Shown here: positions 49,389 through 59,162 of the stretch, piece after piece
Position numbering within the stretch: the first letter of the stretch is position 1
Layout of the letters: every line of letters starts with the position of its first letter
Assembly (NCBI GenBank): GCA_937896895.1
Contig: CALBNV010000013.1
Coordinates: 22,420-86,419 of the forward strand
Reading direction: 5' to 3'
From: an uncultured Bacteroidales bacterium
Lineage (GTDB): Bacteria > Bacteroidota > Bacteroidia > Bacteroidales > F082
DNA: 64,000 nt
The notes under the pieces: model-generated
The model's database searches: none
The model's input: the letters and a program-made list of their open reading frames with translations, nothing else
Told to the model about the DNA's origin: nothing
Position numbers and translations under genes: made by a program

Positions 49389-49488
49389 ACGCTATGTTAA
49401 TACTATGTTAATTTTATAAATTTTCTTCTTCTTAATTATTTGATATTTAATGATTTAAAGAAAATAATTATGCTTATTTAATTCAATG

Positions 49489-49519
49489 CAAAGATAATTA
49501 TTTTCGGCCAGAGATTCAA
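49489..49519 (-). promoter_or_regulatory. Promoter of the mod-res operon
   Basis: The minus strand has TTG (49519-49517) and TATCTTTG (49496-49489) with 20 nt between. Transcription would start near 49482, about 300 nt before the mod ATG. The region 49389-49482 in between is AT-rich with a short tandem repeat (TTAACATAGTA-like) at 49391-49411. Confidence 0.65.
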
Positions 49520-49523
49520 TCTT

Positions 49524-49688
49524 TTTTTCAACTTCACGTTGTTTTTGTGCTGCTCGCCGTCACGTCCGCGCGATAACACGCACCACCTCCTCGGTGAGAA
49601 TCGCCATGTTCGTAAGCTCATTGAAATAGCGGACATCGATCGTTTTAATCCAGCTGCCCGCTATTTCCTGAGATTTACTTATTGTCAA
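49524..49688 (-). pseudogene. Remnant of a MazG-like nucleotide pyrophosphohydrolase gene
   Basis: Starting at the TTG at 49688, the minus strand encodes SWIKTIDVRYFNELTNMAIL followed by TEEV, a close match to the N-terminal helices of MazG-type pyrophosphohydrolases, then reaches TGA at 49560. In the next frame HKNNVKLK resembles the usual C-terminal end of these proteins. About 60 central residues, including the metal-binding second helix pair, are missing. This looks like an internal deletion with frameshift. It abuts the POT gene stop and now hosts the mod promoter. Confidence 0.6.
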
Positions 49689-49689
49689 A

Positions 49690-51372
49690 TCAACATTCTT
49701 TTGTTGCATTTTCGAGACGTTTCATCATTGCGAACATGAATATCGCGGAAACCACGCACAAGATAATCAACACGCCCCAGATCATCACGAGCGAAAGACC
49801 CGTGTTCCAGATCGAGCTGATGACCGACGTGAGGTAGTTGCCTATTGCCGTGGCGCCGAACCACAAGCCCATCATGAGGCCTTTGAGTTTCGGAGGCGCG
49901 ACTTTCGACACAAATGATATTCCCATCGGGCTTAACAAAAGCTCGCCGAATGTAAGAATCAAGTACGTGGAAATCAGCCAGTTGGGCGATACGAGTATGT
50001 TACTGACACCGCCAGTCACCTCAAGCTCCTTCGGCGAAGGAAGCCCGAACGAAGCAGCCGCCATCACGCAGTAACCGAGTGCCGCAACAAGCATGCCCAA
50101 CGCAATCTTCCGTGGCGCCGACGGCTCCTTGCCTTTCTTCGCCAAAGCTCCGAAAAGCGCAATCGAGACCGGTGTCAGAGCCACCACGAAGAACGGGTTG
50201 AAATGCTGGAAGATCTGCGGAAGCAGGTTGACCGTATCCTCGACATTCGCCGCCTTGTACCAGACACCCGCCACGCACAACGCGAGAATCAATGCGGAAA
50301 CAATCTTCCCTTTTTTATTTTCACTCTGGAAAAGTCCGAACAAAGCATATACGCCTACAGCGATGATTGCGAGCGTGAAGACATCGAAGCCGATTCTGGT
50401 CCAGCCTGTTGCAGTTGACGCGGTGTAGTCGCGGGCGAAATATGTCAATGTCAGGCCGGCTTGCTGGAACGCCATCCAGAAGAAGATGACGACAGCGAAA
50501 ACGAGGCAGAGTGCCACGACGCGCTCTTTCGTCTGCTTCGGAGTGAGTTCTGCGACATTCTCTTCGGCAGCGGCCTTGGCGTCTTTGCGTACATCGACAT
50601 GCTTGAACAAACGACGGAAGCCGAAATAGATGCCGATCGACAAAATCAACGACAAGCAAGCCACGCCGAATCCGTAGCTGTAAGCATTTGACAATGAGTC
50701 AATGTAGCTGTTGCAGAAAGTCGTCATGTCACCGGCGAAACTGCTTTGGCTTGCCGCGAGTGCCTCAAGACGTGTCATGCCGTCGGTGGTAATCGTTCCG
50801 TCAAGGAACTGGTGAGCTAACGACGGGATGTTGGCGTCGTAGGTGAAACCGCTCTTGGCGAGGAAGGAGTTTGTGACAGCGGTTGCCGTTGTCGGCGCGA
50901 ACATCGAGCCGATGTTGATTGCCATGTAGAACAGGCTGAAGCCGCCGTCGCGCTTGGCAGCGTACCTCGGGTCATCGTACAAGTTTCCGACCATGACCTG
51001 AAGGTTTCCTTTGAAAAGGCCGGTGCCGACGGCGATGCAGACCAAGGCGACAATCATCATCGTCAACGCCACTCCGCCGACAGCGTCTTTCTGAAGAAGA
51101 AGAAGAAGGTAGCCGACAAACATCACGACGATGCCGGTGACGACAGTCTTGCCGTAGCCCCAGAACTTGTCGGCGATGAAGCCGCCGACGATTGGCATGA
51201 AATAAACGGCAGCGAGAAAACCGCCGTACAGCTGTCCGGCAGTCTCGGCAGCCAGACCGAATTTCGCTTGCAAGAACAGTACAAAAATCGCAAGCATTGT
51301 GTAGTAGCCGAAGCGTTCGCCTGTGTTCGCCAACGCCAAGGCGTACAATCCCTTAGGATGTCCTTTGAACAT
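49690..51372 (-). CDS. POT-family proton-coupled oligopeptide transporter
   Basis: 560 residues, about 14 helices. The POT signature appears in helix 1 (ALANTGERFGYYTM, with the Glu-Arg pair of ExxER) and in KFWGYGKTVVTG and FYMAINIGSMFAP. It takes up di- and tripeptides with protons. It follows the beta-galactosidase by 26 nt on the same strand, so the two are probably cotranscribed. Confidence 0.93.
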   Translation of the reverse strand: MFKGHPKGLYALALANTGERFGYYTMLAIFVLFLQAKFGLAAETAGQLYGGFLAAVYFMPIVGGFIADKFWGYGKTVVTGIVVMFVGYLLLLLQKDAVGGVALTMMIVALVCIAVGTGLFKGNLQVMVGNLYDDPRYAAKRDGGFSLFYMAINIGSMFAPTTATAVTNSFLAKSGFTYDANIPSLAHQFLDGTITTDGMTRLEALAASQSSFAGDMTTFCNSYIDSLSNAYSYGFGVACLSLILSIGIYFGFRRLFKHVDVRKDAKAAAEENVAELTPKQTKERVVALCLVFAVVIFFWMAFQQAGLTLTYFARDYTASTATGWTRIGFDVFTLAIIAVGVYALFGLFQSENKKGKIVSALILALCVAGVWYKAANVEDTVNLLPQIFQHFNPFFVVALTPVSIALFGALAKKGKEPSAPRKIALGMLVAALGYCVMAAASFGLPSPKELEVTGGVSNILVSPNWLISTYLILTFGELLLSPMGISFVSKVAPPKLKGLMMGLWFGATAIGNYLTSVISSIWNTGLSLVMIWGVLIILCVVSAIFMFAMMKRLENATKEC

Positions 51373-51398
51373 ATTTTTAAATTTTAGATTATTAATTT

Positions 51399-54300
51399 CT
51401 ACTCAACCCGAACCTCATCAATCATTATCCAGGCCTTCTCGCCGGCGCACGCGTGCCTCTCCGGGAGAACACCATAATTCTCGACCTTCACATTGATATA
51501 TCTCACCTCGTATGCATCGACTTTCGCCCTTGCCTCTGCGCGGAGGCCGTTCTCGCCGGAAAACATCGGAAACTCCGCACGCACCGGCTTCGAGAAATTG
51601 ATGCCGTCAGTTGAAGTAGAAATCCAGATCGCCTTTGGTGACAGCACCCATGCATCAGGATGAATGGCGTAACCAACAAAAACCATATATATATCAGTTG
51701 GTTTTGAAAGCTCAATCGTGGCGTCCATGTCATCGCCTGAGAAGCCGATCCAGTGCTCGCTCCAGTTCCCGACAACGCCTATCTTGTTGTCCATCAACGC
51801 CGTTTCTTTGTTCGACGAATAGTTTTTATGAGGTTCAGTTTTGTAAACCGTATTTGCAATTAAAATCCGCTTGAAGTTCTTTTCAATTGTAAATGAAGAA
51901 ATTGCGTTTTTCTTGAACGCCTTCGCCTTCACCGTTGTAGTTTCGTCAATCGTGAAAGGCTGTTTGTAAAGTTTTGATTTCTCGGTCGGCTCGCTGCCGT
52001 CCACAGTGTAATAGATTTTCGCATCAGGTTCATCAACGGAAATCGTCACCTTCATCGGCTTGTTAAACTCTTCAAATTCAGACGAAATCACAGGCGTTTT
52101 AACATGCTTTTTCATTGAAAAAACGTTTTGTCTGTAAAGTTCATCAACATTTTCGTTTGACAGGTTGAACGGTCTCAGTCTGAAAGTATATTCATAAACT
52201 CCGTTTTTTATGAGATACTTGTCGAGCGCATCAGGGCCGCAAGTAGCTGTCCCAAGCGGTGCCTGCCTGTGATCGACATTGACCGTCCAGCGGTCATTTT
52301 TCTCTATCTGATTGATTCTCTCGGCTTTTGTCAACGCCTTGTCGGAATATTGGTAAATGCTGAAATTGATATTCTCCTCGCCGGAGACGAAAAGTCCATT
52401 GCCGTCTTCGGTTGTCACCGCAAACCAACGCACATCCGAGCGATTGCCGCTTTCCTGCGGCTCTTCGTGCATCTCAAAGAAATCACCGGCATCTTTTTCA
52501 TAAACGTCAAACCTGCCGGAAGCGTTTCTGTCGGGATAATTTTCAGTGTCTTTACCGAAATATTTAACCTTGTTGAAAGACAATGGCATGCAGAATTGCG
52601 TCCCGATTTTCGGGAAGGTCACCACCTTGTCTGTCGGTTGGACATTCATCGTGACAACGACATTACCCCAACCGTCAATTTGATATAACTGTTTGGTTTT
52701 CAATACTAAATCATTGTTTTTGTTAAAATACTCAAGCTCAATGGTGGCGTATGCATGACCACTATCAATTTTGTCGATGTGGAAAGAAATGGCATTTCCA
52801 ACTGTAAGGTTGTCAAGTCCGGCGAGTTCCCAGCGGCGGCGTCCGTTTCCATCGACATCATCATTCAACGTCGGGGCACGCCAGAAATTAGGAGTGATGT
52901 TTCCTGAAAGAAGTTCTTCTCCTTCATATACAAACGAGGCTGGCACAGCACCATTTTCCAAGTCGATGTCAAAAGAGAAAGACTCGTTGCTGAAAGTGAT
53001 TGTTGAAGGCTTGTTTTTGTTCATTTTCACATGCAATTCCAAGGTTGGTGCGTTTTTAATAGCTTCAGCATCAGTCGATTCCACCAATAATTTAATTTGA
53101 TCGTATGCAATTTCATATCCTTCAGGCAACATGCCTTTACTTTCCTTCAACTTAAATGAAAAGTCAATGAAAAATTCTTCTCTTGGTCTGATTTCAATTT
53201 CTTTTAAATTTAAAACAGGAATTGTAATTTGAGTTGACTCATCTGGATTGCAACTGATTTTCAATGTCTTGGATTCAAATTTTCTTTCATTTGAATAAAT
53301 GCTATAAGAGCAATCCAACTCATTCAGGTTTGTGAAATTGAAATTATTCATGATTTTGAAAACGCCTTTTTCAACGTCAACAGGAATCACGTCGATGTTT
53401 TGGTAGCATTTCTTCACTTCGGCCATGTGGTTGTGTGGTATTCTGTCGCTGGTAATCAGTCCGTTGACGCAGAAGCTGTCGTCGTTGCCGATGCCTTCGA
53501 GCGAGCCAAGGTCACCGCCGGCGGCGTACCATTTCACATTTTTCTCTTCATCGTACATGACGATTGTCTGGTCAACGAAGTCCCAGATGCAGCCGCCTTG
53601 AAGCTGAGGATATTTCTTGAAGACCTCCATATAATCCGCGAGACTGCCCAGGCTGTTGCCCATCGCGTGGCAGTATTCGACAAGGACAAACGGGCGGTTC
53701 AACGAGTCAAGATGTTCATTTACAAAGCGTTCCAAGTAATCAACGCTTGAATACATGATTCCGATGAAGTCAGTGTTGTAGTCATAGAGTGCGCGTTCGC
53801 AGATGACGGGGCGCGTGTCGCGTTGTTTCATCCAGTCGTAGCAGGCCTTGGTGCAGACTCCGTTGCCGCACTCGTTGCCCGTTGACCACACGATGACCGA
53901 CGGATGGTTCTTGTCGCGCTCAAGCATGTTGCGGCAGCGGTACATGAACGACTCTCTCCACTCGTCTTTCTTCGCCAGGCTGTTTTCGCCATACCCCTGC
54001 GCATGTGATTCATTATTAGCCTCATCGATGACATATAGCCCGTATTTGTCGCACAACTCATACCAATAGACATCATCGGGATAATGGCATGTGCGGACTG
54101 TGTTGATGTTGTTTTCAAGCATGATTTTGATGTCCTGCTCCATCGTTTTCCGGTCAACGCACTGGCCGGTGAAGCCGCTGTGCTCGTGGCGGTTGACGCC
54201 TTTCACCATGATTTCCTTTCCGTTCACTTTCAACTGACCATCAACGACTTCCGTTGTGCGGAAACCGACTTTCGAGCCGACTGTTTCAATCACGTCACCG

Positions 54301-55337
54301 TCTTTGTCCTTGATACGGATTATCATGTTGTAAAGATTCGGCTTCTCCGCCGACCATGGTCTCACGCCATCCAAAACAGCATCTTCAATAACCAATGAAT
54401 AGCATGAGGAATTTTTGTGTTTCTTCAGCTCTTTCTTGGTTAATTGATTGACAAACAACTTGTTAAACTCGGAATTATTATTCTCATCATTTTTCAATTC
54501 AACTTCGACAGAGAACTTTGAAGGGACATCTTTCAGATTGAAATTCAAGTCGATGGCGATGCCGAAAACGCCTTTTTCGTAATTCTCGTCAAGGCCTGCG
54601 TTCACAAAGAAATCCGCGACATTCAGTTTGGGTTTTGAATAGATGAAAACGTCGCGTGTAATGCCGCTCATGCGCCAATAGTCTTGGTCTTCGAGATACG
54701 AGCCGTCGCAGAAACGATAAGCCTCCACCGCGAGTCGGTTTGAACCCGAAACATTAATATAAGGTGTGATGTCGAACTCCGCCGGAGTCTTCGAGTCCTC
54801 GGAATAGCCGACGAAATTTCCATTAATCCACAGATAAAACGCCGACTTCACCGCGCCGAAATTGATATAGACATCACGTCCGTCCCACCCTGAAGGAACT
54901 TGAAAATCATGCACATAGCATCCGATAGGATTGTATTTTTCCGGCGCGTAAGGCGGATTCGCCGGGAACTCATTTGAGACATTGGTGTAAACCGGAATGC
55001 CGTAGCCATTCAGCTCCCAGTTGCCCAGAACGGGGATTTCAGCCCAACCCGAAACATCGTATCCCTGTTCGTGGAATCCCTGCGGCTTTGACGACAGCGT
55101 CTCCACCCAGTCAAACTTCCAGTTTCCGTTAAGGCATTTGTAGTATGACGATTTCTGATACTCAAGGCCCTCAATTCCGTTCTCATCCGAATACGGAATC
55201 ACGTTCACACGCGGCGCGAGTTTGTTCACCTGACAAACTGAAACGTCGTTCCACCACTCACCTATTTCTTGACCTATTACTTTAACATTTATCTGTAATA
55301 CAAAAGCAATCAATAAGATATAAAACTTTATCTTCAT
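51399..55337 (-). CDS. Exported GH2 beta-galactosidase with accessory C-terminal domains
   Basis: 1312 residues from the ATG at 55337, which begins a signal peptide ending near VIGQ. The order is the LacZ one: sugar-binding jelly roll, Ig-like domain, TIM barrel with acid/base Glu489 (WSTGNECGNG) and nucleophile Glu554 (VEYCHAMGNS), a second Ig-like domain, and the beta-sandwich small-chain domain. Beyond about 1020 two extras follow: a chitobiase-C-like module (KIYYTVDGSEPT...VKAKAFKK) and a discoidin-like carbohydrate-binding domain up to the end. It should cleave terminal beta-galactosides outside or in the periplasm. An ATG 24 codons upstream would destroy the signal peptide. Confidence 0.94.
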   Translation of the reverse strand: MKIKFYILLIAFVLQINVKVIGQEIGEWWNDVSVCQVNKLAPRVNVIPYSDENGIEGLEYQKSSYYKCLNGNWKFDWVETLSSKPQGFHEQGYDVSGWAEIPVLGNWELNGYGIPVYTNVSNEFPANPPYAPEKYNPIGCYVHDFQVPSGWDGRDVYINFGAVKSAFYLWINGNFVGYSEDSKTPAEFDITPYINVSGSNRLAVEAYRFCDGSYLEDQDYWRMSGITRDVFIYSKPKLNVADFFVNAGLDENYEKGVFGIAIDLNFNLKDVPSKFSVEVELKNDENNNSEFNKLFVNQLTKKELKKHKNSSCYSLVIEDAVLDGVRPWSAEKPNLYNMIIRIKDKDGDVIETVGSKVGFRTTEVVDGQLKVNGKEIMVKGVNRHEHSGFTGQCVDRKTMEQDIKIMLENNINTVRTCHYPDDVYWYELCDKYGLYVIDEANNESHAQGYGENSLAKKDEWRESFMYRCRNMLERDKNHPSVIVWSTGNECGNGVCTKACYDWMKQRDTRPVICERALYDYNTDFIGIMYSSVDYLERFVNEHLDSLNRPFVLVEYCHAMGNSLGSLADYMEVFKKYPQLQGGCIWDFVDQTIVMYDEEKNVKWYAAGGDLGSLEGIGNDDSFCVNGLITSDRIPHNHMAEVKKCYQNIDVIPVDVEKGVFKIMNNFNFTNLNELDCSYSIYSNERKFESKTLKISCNPDESTQITIPVLNLKEIEIRPREEFFIDFSFKLKESKGMLPEGYEIAYDQIKLLVESTDAEAIKNAPTLELHVKMNKNKPSTITFSNESFSFDIDLENGAVPASFVYEGEELLSGNITPNFWRAPTLNDDVDGNGRRRWELAGLDNLTVGNAISFHIDKIDSGHAYATIELEYFNKNNDLVLKTKQLYQIDGWGNVVVTMNVQPTDKVVTFPKIGTQFCMPLSFNKVKYFGKDTENYPDRNASGRFDVYEKDAGDFFEMHEEPQESGNRSDVRWFAVTTEDGNGLFVSGEENINFSIYQYSDKALTKAERINQIEKNDRWTVNVDHRQAPLGTATCGPDALDKYLIKNGVYEYTFRLRPFNLSNENVDELYRQNVFSMKKHVKTPVISSEFEEFNKPMKVTISVDEPDAKIYYTVDGSEPTEKSKLYKQPFTIDETTTVKAKAFKKNAISSFTIEKNFKRILIANTVYKTEPHKNYSSNKETALMDNKIGVVGNWSEHWIGFSGDDMDATIELSKPTDIYMVFVGYAIHPDAWVLSPKAIWISTSTDGINFSKPVRAEFPMFSGENGLRAEARAKVDAYEVRYINVKVENYGVLPERHACAGEKAWIMIDEVRVE

Positions 55338-55426
55338 ATTAAATACGATTAATTTCTTTTTGCGAAAATAATATTTTTTCCATAATCGAAGCGCATTAAT
55401 TCTCATTTTATTTTTGCGGTCGCCTA

Positions 55427-55456
55427 TTGATTTTTGAAATAATTTACGTATTTTTG
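55427..55456 (+). promoter_or_regulatory. Promoter of the small lipoprotein gene
   Basis: TTG at 55427-55429 and TATTTTTG at 55449-55456 with 19 nt between, 23 nt before the ATG at 55480. Confidence 0.65.
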
Positions 55457-55479
55457 CGAGTTAAAAATTCAAGAAAAAC

Positions 55480-55698
55480 ATGAAAAAAATTTCATTGATT
55501 GCTATGGCATTACTCGGATTATTGCTTTCATCATGCGAGAAGCAATGCGTCTGCTATAATTACACAACAAATTCATCTTCAGTGATGTACAATTCATACT
55601 CAAGAAGTGACTGCAAGGATTGGGACAAATACTACAAGACAGACACGCACATCAATCCGCAAGGCCATGACATTGAATGCATCTACGAAAAGAAATAG
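55480..55698 (+). CDS. Small lipoprotein of unknown function
   Basis: 72 residues. A type II signal peptide ends in LLLSSC with Cys19 as lipidation site. The mature part of 54 residues is rich in Tyr, Ser and Asp and contains four further Cys (CVCYNY, SDCKDW, IECIYE), which could form two disulfides. No family recognised. The next gene starts 2 nt after its stop. Confidence 0.78.
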   Translation: MKKISLIAMALLGLLLSSCEKQCVCYNYTTNSSSVMYNSYSRSDCKDWDKYYKTDTHINPQGHDIECIYEKK

Positions 55699-55700
55699 CT

Positions 55701-57041
55701 ATGAAGGATAAACTGTTGAATATCAAGAATAAACATCCGTTATCAATAGTTTTGCTGACGGCGTTGTTCTTAAAAATCATTGCCATAATTTTTTCAAAGG
55801 GCTATAGTTTTGAAAGCGAATATTTTTATTACGTGGAGACACCCAATGCTTGGCTCGACAACATTGACAACGACGGATACAGCACGCCCCAAGGCATAAG
55901 TCTGTTGTACGTCACAATCAACTATCTGATATTCGGTTTCTTCAAACTTTTCGGAATCCACAATCCGCAGTGGTTGATGTTTTTCAGCAGACTCATCCAC
56001 GGCCTTTTATCATTGACAGTCATCACTTTAGGATACCGAATCACAAAGATTGTCTCCAACAGACGCTTCGCGCTTAATGTCGCATGGGTCCTCGGGCTGC
56101 TTTGGTTCGTTCCGTACATCAGCGTTCACACAATTGCAGAGGCGGTCTCATTGCCGTTCTTATTGTACGGGACATTGCTTGTAGTGAAACAGGAAAAGCT
56201 GCGTAACGAATTTAAAAGCAACAACTTACATCGCAGTTCATTCATAGTCGCCGGAGTGTTTTTCGCACTCGGATTCTCAATTTGGTATTACAGCATATTG
56301 TTGTATTTGACAATAATCATTGTTCTTTCGGCAAAGAAAAACGTCAAAGGAAGCACAATGACCTTAATCGGATTTCTTGTTACCATCGGAGTGACGCAAA
56401 CGGTCCCAGACCTCATCGTATGGGGACGCCCGTTAGTCGAACTGCGTGCATTCCTTTCTAATATCTTGAATATCAATCTAATAATACCAATTAGCTATTA
56501 CGTCATCGCGATTGTCACAATATTGATGACCGTTTGTTTCTTGGTTTACGGAAGATACATCAATTTACATTACAAATGTCACAAATACAATAAGTTACAA
56601 AAATATTTGTATGCCATTTGTATCTTTGTCAACACTGTTCTTCTGATAACCACCACGTTGATGTACTCAAACAAGCCCGAGGTGAAAGCCATGACGTATC
56701 TTTCAAAAGATAAAAACGTCAATCTATTCATTATCAATGATGAAGATTCTTGCGAAGCCAAACGTCCTCCGCTCTTTTATGAAAAGAACTGGTCGGACTA
56801 TATCATTGTAAATCAAGAGAATATCAACGTCGTTTCATCGTTGAACAAAGAAGCTGATTACATTGTTTTCAGGGGGAATAAAGACTTGAATGAACGCGTT
56901 GAAAACATGAAAGCCTATTATCCGAACATAAAACACGAAGTCACATACAAGCCATATTTTGCATATATAATGTACAAATGGCTAAATCATTCAACAACAG
57001 ACGGTTGTGTTTCGATATACAAAGTGAGCCATGAATATTGA
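55701..57041 (+). CDS. Polytopic membrane protein, GT-C glycosyltransferase-like
   Basis: 446 residues from the ATG at 55701. About eleven hydrophobic helices fill residues 10-340, with a soluble C-terminal part of about 100 residues. The first loop is acidic and aromatic (SFESEYFYYVETPNAWLDN), as in GT-C enzymes of the ArnT/PMT type where an Asp/Glu in that loop is catalytic. No firm family motif is seen, so the enzyme call is inference. It overlaps ligA by 11 bp. Confidence 0.6.
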   Translation: MKDKLLNIKNKHPLSIVLLTALFLKIIAIIFSKGYSFESEYFYYVETPNAWLDNIDNDGYSTPQGISLLYVTINYLIFGFFKLFGIHNPQWLMFFSRLIHGLLSLTVITLGYRITKIVSNRRFALNVAWVLGLLWFVPYISVHTIAEAVSLPFLLYGTLLVVKQEKLRNEFKSNNLHRSSFIVAGVFFALGFSIWYYSILLYLTIIIVLSAKKNVKGSTMTLIGFLVTIGVTQTVPDLIVWGRPLVELRAFLSNILNINLIIPISYYVIAIVTILMTVCFLVYGRYINLHYKCHKYNKLQKYLYAICIFVNTVLLITTTLMYSNKPEVKAMTYLSKDKNVNLFIINDEDSCEAKRPPLFYEKNWSDYIIVNQENINVVSSLNKEADYIVFRGNKDLNERVENMKAYYPNIKHEVTYKPYFAYIMYKWLNHSTTDGCVSIYKVSHEY

Positions 57042-59139
57042 TGAAGCACGAAAAAGGATAACTGAACTTAGCGAAGTTATTGACAATCACAACTATAACT
57101 ATTATATTCTATCACAGCCGACCATCAGCGACTACGACTTTGATATGCTGATGAATGAGCTTATCAAGTTGGAGAAAGAGTTCCCCGAACTTGCATTGCC
57201 GACGTCACCGACGAAGCGTGTCGGAGGCGACATCACCAACGAGTTCCCGACCGTAAAGCACAGGTATCCAATGCTTTCGCTCGCGAACTCATACAACAGA
57301 GACGAGATTATCGACTTCATCAACAGGACAAAAAAACAACTCGACGACAACAACGAGCCCGTGGAGTTTGTCTGCGAGTTGAAGTTCGACGGCGTGTCGA
57401 TAAGTCTGACATACGAACACGGCGTGCTGGTCCGTGCCGTCACGCGCGGCGACGGCGCACAAGGCGACGAGGTGACAAGCAACGTCAAGACAATCAACAC
57501 GATACCTTTGAAGTTGAGAGGGAATTATCCCGATTTCTTCGAGATGCGCGGCGAGGTCATCATGCCGCACGACAGCTTCAACCGCATCAACGCCGAACGC
57601 GACGACCTCGGGCTTCCGGTTTTCGCCAACTGCCGTAACGCCGCGTCAGGCTCGCTGAAACTCATGGACTCAAAGGAGACCGCGAACCGGCATCTTGATA
57701 ACTTCTGCTACTACATGATGATGGATGACATCACGTATTCATCTCATTATGAAAGTCTTATGGCAGCAAAGCAATGGGGCTTCAACATCTCCGACCACAT
57801 GAAAGTCTGCAAGACCATAGGCGAAATCGAAGAATTCATCAACTATTGGGATGTGAAAAGGCATGAGTTGCCGTTCGACATCGACGGCATTGTCATAAAG
57901 GTGAACAGCTTCGCGCAACGCGAGCAACTCGGGCTGACGGCGAAGTCGCCGCGCTGGGCGATAGCATATAAATTCAAAGCCGAAGAAGTCAAGACAAGAC
58001 TGTTAAGCGTTGATTTCCAGGTTGGAAGACACGGAACGATAACGCCGGTGGCGAACCTCGAACCCGTGCAGCTCGGCGGAACGACGGTGAAACGCGCCAC
58101 CTTGAACAACGCCGACTTTATCAAACAGCTTGACTTGCATTACGATGATACCGTCATCGTTGTCAAAGGCGGCGAGATAATCCCAAAAATCATCGGTGTT
58201 GACACAGAGCTAAGAAAAGACGACAGCAGCGAGATACAATTTATTAGAAGATGTCCGGAATGCTGCGCGGAACTCGTTCAGAATGACGGCGAAGCGGCGT
58301 GGTTCTGCCCCAACAGCCTTGGCTGCCCTCCACAAATCAAGGGAAGAATCGAACATTTCATCGGCAGAAAAGCCATGAACATAGAGAGCCTCGGCGAAGG
58401 CAAGGTCGAAGTGCTGTTCGACAACCACCTCATAAACAACTACGCCGACCTGTACGACCTGACATACGACAAACTCTACGGACTTGAGAAGGTTGTGGTC
58501 GTGCAAGACGAGTACAGCCTTATGAATGAATCAGTTACAAAGAAAGTGTCGTTCAAGGAGAAGACCGTCAACAACATCCTGAACTCACTGATAAAATCGA
58601 GGGAGGTGCCATTCGCCAAGGTGCTTTTCGCATTGGGAATCAGAGAGGTGGGCGAAGTGACCGCAAAAATCATCGCCAACACTATGGGCGACATCGACAC
58701 TATCATGAAGGCATCCGTCGAGGAATTGCAGCAGATAAACACCGTGGGTGAGACAATCGCCCATAACATAAGAGAGTTCTTTGATGACGAACGCAACATC
58801 AACATCATCAACAGATTAAGGAAGTTCGGACTTCAATTTAAGCAGGAAAAGAAAGCCACAACCGAGAATCAGGTTTTGAGCGGAAAGACAATAGTCGTCA
58901 GCGGCGTGTTCGAGAATTTCTCGAGAGACGTCATCAAACAAGTCATCGAAGACCTCGGAGGCAAGAACGTCTCGTCGATTTCCGCGAAGACCGACTTCGT
59001 TGTCGCTGGCGACAAGATGGGGCCGGAGAAACGGAAAAAAGCAGAGACACTCGGAGTCAGGATTTTGAACGAGACGGAATTCATGGAGATGATTGGCATG
59101 ACACCGGCGCCGACGATAACAACAGGAACATTATTTTAA
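57031..59139 (+). CDS. ligA: NAD-dependent DNA ligase
   Basis: 702 residues. The Ia domain (ISDYDFDMLMNELIKLE) is followed by the adenylation domain with Lys118 in ELKFDGVS, the OB fold, the four-Cys zinc finger (CPECCAELV ... WFCPNSLGCPP), the HhH domain and a BRCT domain (LSGKTIVVSGVFENFSRDVI). It seals nicks using NAD+ in replication and repair. The start overlaps the upstream gene, suggesting coupling. Confidence 0.97.
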   Translation: MNIDEARKRITELSEVIDNHNYNYYILSQPTISDYDFDMLMNELIKLEKEFPELALPTSPTKRVGGDITNEFPTVKHRYPMLSLANSYNRDEIIDFINRTKKQLDDNNEPVEFVCELKFDGVSISLTYEHGVLVRAVTRGDGAQGDEVTSNVKTINTIPLKLRGNYPDFFEMRGEVIMPHDSFNRINAERDDLGLPVFANCRNAASGSLKLMDSKETANRHLDNFCYYMMMDDITYSSHYESLMAAKQWGFNISDHMKVCKTIGEIEEFINYWDVKRHELPFDIDGIVIKVNSFAQREQLGLTAKSPRWAIAYKFKAEEVKTRLLSVDFQVGRHGTITPVANLEPVQLGGTTVKRATLNNADFIKQLDLHYDDTVIVVKGGEIIPKIIGVDTELRKDDSSEIQFIRRCPECCAELVQNDGEAAWFCPNSLGCPPQIKGRIEHFIGRKAMNIESLGEGKVEVLFDNHLINNYADLYDLTYDKLYGLEKVVVVQDEYSLMNESVTKKVSFKEKTVNNILNSLIKSREVPFAKVLFALGIREVGEVTAKIIANTMGDIDTIMKASVEELQQINTVGETIAHNIREFFDDERNINIINRLRKFGLQFKQEKKATTENQVLSGKTIVVSGVFENFSRDVIKQVIEDLGGKNVSSISAKTDFVVAGDKMGPEKRKKAETLGVRILNETEFMEMIGMTPAPTITTGTLF

Positions 59140-59162
59140 CACATTAAAAAATATCAGTTATT

